From a virus, in the IMG/VR virus record IMGVR_UViG_3300026203_000008, positions 1-24,926 of that record: a stretch of DNA of 24,926 bases. One strand, written 5' to 3'. Positions 1 through 9,000 of this stretch are shown here, piece after piece. The notes beneath the pieces are model-generated. The model was not told where the DNA came from. It saw only the letters and a list, made by a program, of their open reading frames with translations, and made no database searches. Each line of letters starts with the position of its first letter. Positions within the stretch are counted from its first letter, which is position 1. Made by a program: the position numbers and the translations under genes.

Positions 1-3000
1 GTTAGTAATTTTATTAAAGAATCAAAATCGTTATATGGTTCAAAGGGAACTGCCGAGTCATTCCGCATATTATTCAACGTATTATATGGTGTCAACCCTA
101 AAATAGTTGACTTAGAGGAGTTATTAATTAAACCATCAGGTGCTGAGTATATTCGCAGAGAAATAATATTAACTGAGGTTATAAGTGGCGATCCAAATAA
201 ACTTTTAGGACAAACAATCACCAAGTCTACTGATGATCAGACAAATGCTTCAATATCTGAAGTTGAAGTAATCACAAGAAATAGAAAAACATATTATAAG
301 TTGAGTCTATTTGTCGGATACAACGATAGAAGTGGTATTAAAGGAACATTCACAATACCCGGAAAATCAAAAGTCATTGGTAATGTACCTATTGGATCTT
401 CTGTAATCACTGTAGATTCGACTGTGGGGTTTGGTACTACCGGAACAATTATATCTGGTATCAATACAATTACATACACTGATAAGACTGTTAATCAGTT
501 CCTAAATTGTACAGGCATCACATCAGACATATCAACAACTGATGATATAAGATCTGATGAGATATACTTTGGATATGAAAATGGAGACATAACAAAAAAA
601 GTAGAATTAAGAATTACTGGGGTTTTATCAAATTTTGAGGTCATTCCTTCACCAACATCAAGTGTTACCACTGAAGGTGAAATAATTTCTGTTAAAAATC
701 TAGGAGAAGTTGTACCAAATCCAGAAATAAAAAATACTAAAGAGACATTTTTTAATTCATGGATATACAATACTTCATGTACTTTCCAAATTAATAACTT
801 TGCAGGTATTGGTACCGCAATTTTATCTTCCACACCTGACAAATCAAATTTGAAGGTTGGTGATAAAGTTGATGTTATTAGAAGAGGTGGAGATCAACAA
901 GTTGAGGTATCAGATGCCATAATCACCGATATTACACAAAATAATGGTGTTAAATTAAATCTTGGTGGACAATCATTTACTATTCTACCAAATATTGATT
1001 ATGACCTTCGTAGAAAGTTAGATAGAGTATTCAGTACAACATCTGATATACAATATGGAAATAATGTTATAACAGCAAACGTTCAAAACGTATATAACAA
1101 AGATGATGAAGAATATTATGTGGCTTCAACTTCATTACCTTCATATGACATACAAGAAACTGTGTTTAAGAGCACTATTCCAAGTTCTGCTGGTAATAAT
1201 ATTCAAGGATTTAGTAATTTATCGCAAAAATACTCCATTATATCATTTCCCCAAAATACAAGATTTATAACCGGTGATGCAGTTTTTTACAAACCCAGTA
1301 ATTCAAATTTACCTCTTGGTGGTTTGGAGGAAGGTGTTTACTATATTGAAAAACTAGTACCAAATAACCAAATTAAAATATATCCATCAAGATCTTTTAT
1401 ACCAATCTCAGATAATTTAGAATTTACAAACGGTGAAATTACCGTAGGAGTAGCGACCACTGCTGTAGTTGGTGTTAATACAATAAAGGTTGATAATACG
1501 AATAATATACAAGTTGGAGATACTATTTCAGGAATTAATGTACCAAATTCTGGAATAACAACGATATCTTCAATTGATACAACAGAAAATCTATTAACTG
1601 TCGTTGGATTGACAACTGCTGCTATCCCATCTGGCACAAGAATATCAGTCACCACTGAGCATAGTTTTGTATTGTTGAGACACAAGAATGAGGAAATAGG
1701 TGTTCAAAAAATACTCAAAAAATTCCCTGCTGTTGCAAATATAAAATCAGGTAATGCAAGTTTAACAGAACCCGGTGCAACTGGTATTTTAGTTAATGGT
1801 GTTGAGATAACAAACTACAAATCAGCTGATAAAATTTACTATGGGCCTTTGACAGATGTTAAAGTTTTGAATGGTGGTTCAAATTTTGATGTTATTAGTT
1901 TACCATCTATAACAATTCCTCAAGCAGGATCAGGAACTACAGCACTATTACAACCTGTGGTTAAAGGAGACCTTAAAGAGGTATTAGTTGATCAACAAAG
2001 TTTTGATATTGAAGATGTTCTTTCAATCACGATATCTGGTGGTAACGGTACAGGAGCAGTTTTAAAACCAATTGTTCGCAGAAGATTTAGAGAAATGAAG
2101 TTTGATGGGAGAACTACTGCAGTAAGAGGTGGCATAGATGTTTTACATGACCAACTTATTTTTAGTGAACCTCATAATTTATTAAATGGTGAACCTTTGG
2201 TATATGATAATAATGAAAACCCATCATTAGGTGTTGGTATTTTTAGTGGATCTAACACTGATCAAAATAAAACTTTATCAAATGGATCAGTTTACTATCC
2301 TCAAGTTATTGGTATTTCTTCTATCAGGTTATATGAAAATGTTAACGATTTTAATTCAGGAATTAATACTGTTGGATTCACCACAATTAATGCTCAAGGA
2401 ACTCATATATTCAAAACATTAGAAAAGAAAAGATTCTTACGTTCAGTTATTATTGAAAATTCCGGCACAAATTATACAAATAGAAAATTAATCGTAAAAC
2501 CCTCTGGAATATCAACTATAGAAAATACTATTAATTTCCCAAATCATGGGTTTCTTAATGGTGAGGTAATTACTTACAATTTCGCTGCTGGTGGAACTGT
2601 AATTTCAGGATTGAGTTCTTCAACTCGTTATAAGATAATAAAATTAGATGATGATTCGTTTAGATTAGCAAATGCTGGAGCAGCCGGAACTGATACTACG
2701 GATTATGATAGGTTAGATTATGTTAAATTATCATCAACTGGTGCAGGATTGCAGGAGTTTGCATTTCCTGAAATAACTTTGAGTGTGAATGCAATCTATT
2801 CACCTACTACATTTACTCGAACAGGTGATCTTGTTATTACACCTGTAGTTCGTGGATCTATTATTAATAGTTATCTTTATGAATCTGGATCTAATTATGG
2901 ATCTGACATCTTAAATTTTGAGAAAAAACCCGGTGTCATAACAAAGACAGGTAAAGTTGCAGAATTGAAAGTTATAGCATCTAAAGGTAGAATATCATTC

Positions 3001-6000
3001 GTAGACGTTAGATATGGTGGTAAAGAGTATTTTTCACCCCCAGATTTAGAATTAGTTGGTGTGGGCACTGGAGTTGGTGCAAAACTTAGACCAGTAATAT
3101 CTGATGGAAGAATTACTGATGTTAAAATTATAAATGCAGGAATAGGATATAGTGATTCACCCTCTGTAAATGTGATACCTGCAGGTTCTGGACAAATCTT
3201 TGACCCATCAGTAAGATCACTAACCGTAAATAACTTAGAAAGATTTGATGATGAAATACTACTCAGGGATTCTGAAACAAATCTTCAATATTCTGTAGTT
3301 GGATACAATACATCTCTATACACTAATCAATTTAAAGACCCTGATCCAATAACAGGTCATTCTCCAATAATTGGTTGGGCATATGATGGAAATCCAATTT
3401 ATGGGCCTTATGGATATAGAGATGCTGCTGATTCAAACTCTACTATTCAAATATTAAAGACTGGATATGATTTAAATGTAAGTAATGTTGAAAATCGCCC
3501 ATCAAACTTTGCGAATGGATTTTTTGTAAATGATTATGAATTTAATGATTCGGGTGCTTTAGATAAAAGTAATGGTAGATTTTGTAAAACACCAGATTAT
3601 CCTGATGGAGTTTATGCTTACTTTGTAGGTGTTACTACAGGTGCTCAAGGTAACTTAGTTCCAAAATTCCCATATTTTATTGGTGATACTTACAGATCTA
3701 AACCAGATGCCGATAATTTTTCAATCACCCAGACAAATTTTGATTTAAATGAAAATAATTTAACACGTAATACCTTACCATATGCAATTGCAGATCCAAC
3801 TGCAGGTAGCGATTTCTTTATAGAATCGAATGAAATACTTGAACAGAACTCAGTGGTTGAATCAGTAACTAGGGGTAATGTTGAGGGATTCCAAATAGTT
3901 GAATCAGGAAGTAACTATAAAGTAAATGATAGTTTGAATTTTGATAATACAGGAACCTCTGGTGGAGGTGCAAGTGCCTTTGTTTCAAAGATAGAGGGTA
4001 AAGAGATATCAAGTGTAACAACCACTGTTCAAACTTATGATGATGTTGTTTATGTGAGAGATAATGACACTCAAGTAAGTGCGTTTATATCAACATCTCA
4101 CACATATTCTGATAATGATAATATTGTTGTTTCAGGATTATCTACAAGTATTTCAGGATTGACAGATTCCCATAAAGTAGGTGTATCATCTGAGATAGTA
4201 GTGTTATATAAGGCAATGGGTGCAAATGCAACTGCCGGAGTTGTCACAGACATATATGTATCATCTATTCCTGATAGAGTTTCAGCTGGTAGTAGTATAG
4301 GTATAGGTACAGAAAAATTACAAGTTATTAATAGATTTGATCAAAGAAAAATACTGAGAGTGAAAAGAGGTATAGTAGGTGGTTCAGGACATGCCTTATC
4401 TGACACTGTTTCTACAGTACCGCATAAGTTTACTATACCATTAGTAACAGATCCATTTGAATCAAAGGTAAATGATAAAGTATTTTTTAATCCAAAAGAG
4501 CAAGTTGGTTTAGCACTCACTGCAGGAACCGTAGTTGCAATGGGAAAATCATTTACAACGGGTGAAAGATCGAAGGTAATTAGTGTTCCAGCAAAAAGTA
4601 TATTTCTCCCTAATCACCCATTTGTAAATAATCAACAACTTACATTTACAATACCTAGTGGTGCCGGTAATATAGTATGTGGAACAGGGGTTACTCAAGC
4701 AGTTAACGCTAATTTTAATTTAACTTCAGGTTCAACTGTATTTGCGAAAAGAATTTCAAGTGATTTGGTAGGATTGTCAACTGTTAAAAATGGTGAAACA
4801 ATATTCTTTAAAACCACTCCTACTGATAATTTTGAGTATCTTTTAGAATCAAATCACACACAAGTTATTGGAAAGGCACAAAAAGTAACTTCTCATGTTG
4901 CAGTATCCACAGCACATAATCTTACAGAATTAGATAAAATAGATCTTACTATTGATTCAAATCGGTCTGGTGGATTAGGAATAAGCACATCTGTTATTGT
5001 GAAATATTCTGCTTCACAGGATAAAATACTTATCAATCCACTCACAGTGGCCCAAGCAAATATAGGTGCAGATACAATATTCAAGGATGATCATGGATTT
5101 GTGAATGGTCAAAAGATTTATTATGATGGAGGTTCAGCACAAGCAACAGGATTAACAACCTCATGTTATTTTGTGTATAGGATAAGTGATGATGCGTTCC
5201 AGTTAGGAGAAACTAGAAGTGATGTAACTAAAGAACCACCAAATGTTGTAGGAATCACTACCAATACTGGTGGAGCAGGACAAACTTTCTCATTAGTAAA
5301 TCCACCATTATCCACTGTTAACAATAACGATCTTGTATTCTATGTTTCAGACTCAAGTTTAAATGGATATGAATTTAATTTTTATTATGACAAATTATTT
5401 AAAAACGAGTTTGTTTCAACTGGAACTACAAGTGGATTTGTGGTTGAAAAGGTTGGAACCGTGGGTGCTGGTACAACATCAACAATCACTTTGAAACATA
5501 GTAAAGATAACCCTCTTAATATTTACTATGCCATAGAAAAATCTGGATTCATAAGCACCACTGATACTGATGTTAAAAATGGATCAAGAATCAATTATAT
5601 CGATAGTGTTTATAACGGAAGTTATACTACTTTTGGTGTAGGATCTACATCATTTAATATATCTTTAAAAGGTGTTCCAGAAAAACTAACATATAACAGA
5701 ACTGAAATTGATAAGATGTCGTATCTTACTAATTCATCGTCAGCTTCTGGTGGTATTGGTAATATAAATTTAGCATCTAGTGGATTTGGATATAAAAAGA
5801 TTCCCGGAATTTCTAGTGTAACATCAACCAGTGGTGTAGATGCAAAAATTCTTTGTCTATCTGATAGTATAAACAAAATTAATAAGGTTCGTATATTAGA
5901 TCCCGGTTTTGAATATGCTTCCGATAAAACTCTAAAACCTGAAGCAAGAATATCACCAACAGTAACATTAATTAATTCAGATCTAATATCAAGTATAGAA

Positions 6001-9000
6001 GTGGTAAGTGGTGGTACTGATTATCTTGTAGCACCTGATATTGTAATTGTTGATCCGGAAACTGGTTTATTAACAGATCAGGGTGTTATTGAAGTAGAGT
6101 TATCTTCAAGTTCTGTTTCATCTATTAACATAATAAGTTCACCTAGAGGTTTAAAACCTGTTGAGAGTAGAGTTAGAACCATCAATAATTCAAATGGTAT
6201 ACCTGTTCAAACTGTTGTAGGTATGGCAAATACCGCCTCTGTTGGTGTTGTTACATGTACATTAGTAACACCAATCGGTGGATTCCCAAATCCTCCATTT
6301 GCTGTTGGAGATCAGATATTTGTTGAAGGTATTCAGTTAGATTCCTCATCTGGAACAGGTTATAATTCAACAGACTATGGATATAATTTCTTTAAAGTAA
6401 CTGATTATCAGAATGCGAGTCCTGCAAAATTAGAATTTAATTTAAGTGGGATTGCGACAGCTGTTGGTGTTGCAAAGACTTCACAACAAAATTACGCAAC
6501 AATAACAAACTTTAATAAGTACCCACAGTTTAAGACAACTCAAAAATCTGCACAGTTTACTCCCGGTGAGAAGGTAGCAGTTAGAGAGAGTGGAAATTTC
6601 GTACTCACAGATCTTAGTGTCCTAGAAAACACTGACGAATTTATAAAAGTTAGAGGCAAACGTGAATTAATCGTAGGAAATACAATAAGGGGTGAAATAT
6701 CAGGTACAGTTGCTACTGTTAATACTATCTCAAATAATAGAGGTATATTTAATATTGATTATTCATTAGAGCAAGGTCGTGGATGGAGTAATGAAACTGG
6801 TAAATTAAGTGAAGATCATCAGGTCATCTCTGATAATGATTACTACCAAAATTTATCATATGCAATTCAAAGTCCTCAAACATTTGAAGAAATAGTAGAC
6901 CCTGTAAACCGACTTGTTCACACAGCTGGACTGAAAAATTTTGCTGATACTGGTATTACATCAACTGCAAAGTCTGGTATCAGTTCCGAGTCTGCACTTA
7001 TTGTAAATAGAGACTTAATTACAAATGAAAGAACAGATACAATTAACTTTTTTGATTATGCGGTTGATACGGATACAACGTTAAATGGATCCCAATCAAA
7101 ATTCCTAAAATTAAATAATGTAAAACTATCAAGTTATGTTGAGTGTAGAACAAATAGAGTATTAGATATTGATGATATTAGTTCTCAGTTCTCAAATACA
7201 ACTAGTTCACAGGATGGCAAAGTAAGTATAGCAATTAATGATGATTATGAAAGTTTCTTAATTCAGACAAAAAATCCGGCAACAAGTGAAATACAAATAG
7301 ATGAAGTTGTTGTATTTAAAGATTCTTCTGACACATTTACCTTTGAAAGAAATAACTTAGGCATAGGTACTCAAAAGATCATGGATGTAGTAGGATTTAC
7401 TGATTCTGCGACAAGTGATACCTTCTTGAACATCACTCCTACAAATCCATTTGATGATGATTTAGATATAAAAATTTACAGAAGTAAGTTTAACAGTCCT
7501 ACAGCTGGTATTAATACGCTAAGTGTAGGTTTCGCAAATGTAATTGGTGTTGCAAAAACTGCTGACCCAAGTGCAACAATTAGTCTTGTGAGTTCACCTA
7601 TAGGTGTTACATCTGCGTTCTATTCAACAATAGAAATAACAGATAATGCAACTAACGAAAAAAACTTAGTTGACATTTATGCGACTCATGATGGAACAAA
7701 TTCATATTTCAGTGAATACTATGTTGATAGTGGAACAATTAATAATTTCTCTTCAAACTTTATCGGTACATTTACTTCAAACCTTACAGGTGGAGTTTTA
7801 TCAATCAATTTTGAAAATACGGGAATAAACACCGCAACTTTAAGATCTAAGACTGTTGGATTTGGATTAACTTCAGTTGGTATAGGAACATTTAGATTTA
7901 AAGATCCTGCAGAAATAGCAGGAAATGAAAGATCTGTAAATTTACAGTCCGACTTTAAGAGGGTCACAAGCACCTCTACAATCGTTGGAGTTGATTCAAA
8001 TAAGTTTAGTACCATAAAGAGTATTGTTAAGGTTGCATACGGTTCCACAATCGCCATACATGAGGTATTGGCGACACATAATGGAACTGATACATCTATC
8101 GTACATTATCCTTTCATATCAATTGGTAGCACAGCTGGTATTGGAACATTCATTGCTAATTTTGCAAATAATAAATTCAATGTAAGATTTAATCCAGATA
8201 CTGGTGTAACGAATGCTGAAGTAAGTGCTTTTAGTGAACTGTTCTATACTGATCTTGATTTTTTCAATACACCACCTGAAGTTGTTATTGGTCGTGTATC
8301 AGAAAATGTTGGTGTAAGTTTGTATAATGCAGTTAATGGTAATAGAGCAAATAAAACAGAATTTGAACTTAAACATGGTGGAGTTCCTATATTTGCTAAA
8401 ACATTTAATCCTACAGACACATCGTTACTTAACGCTGCTACTGGTGAGTTCTTTATTAAAGATCATTTCTTTAACACTGGAGAAAAATTAAAATATACTC
8501 CAAGAAGTACATTTATTGGAGTGAACCCAGTTTCAATGAAAATTGCTAGTACAACAAATTTACCAACAGACGTTTTTGCTATTAGGGTCAACAAAGATAA
8601 ATTTAAACTTGCAACATCACAAAATAATGCTAATGCAGGTACCGCTGTCACATTTACAGCACTAGGTGAAGGAAATGCTCATCAACTTGAAATGGATAAA
8701 AAACTTGAAAAGAGTATTGTAGTTGTTGATGGATTGATTCAATCACCAATAGCATTTACTCCTGTAAATACAACTTTGGTTAACAATGGTGGTAGTATAT
8801 CTGCGACAGATACTATCGCAAGTCTTGCTGGTATATCTTCTGTTGCTCAAGGAGATTTACTTAAGATTGGCACTGAGATATTAAAAGTAAATTCAGTTGG
8901 TTTTGGAACACTAGCAATCGGCCCAATAACAGGTGGTGGATCATTCAAATTAGTTGGTGTTGAAAGAGGAGCACTAGGAACTACAGCAGCATCACACAAT

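Noticed and set aside
301-303. TTG at 301 as the start of the giant protein
   Set aside because: The same frame is open back to base 1 and encodes a gp7-like block there, so the real start lies outside the window.
2231-2422. Plus-strand 63-codon frame inside the giant gene (and a similar one at 19847-20041)
   Set aside because: Out of frame within long recognisable genes, with Leu/Ile-rich noise typical of frame shadows and no ribosome binding site.
3129-3136. TATAAATG as a late promoter (also at 12882-12889)
   Set aside because: The last base differs from the T4 consensus, and both lie deep inside genes with no gene start nearby.
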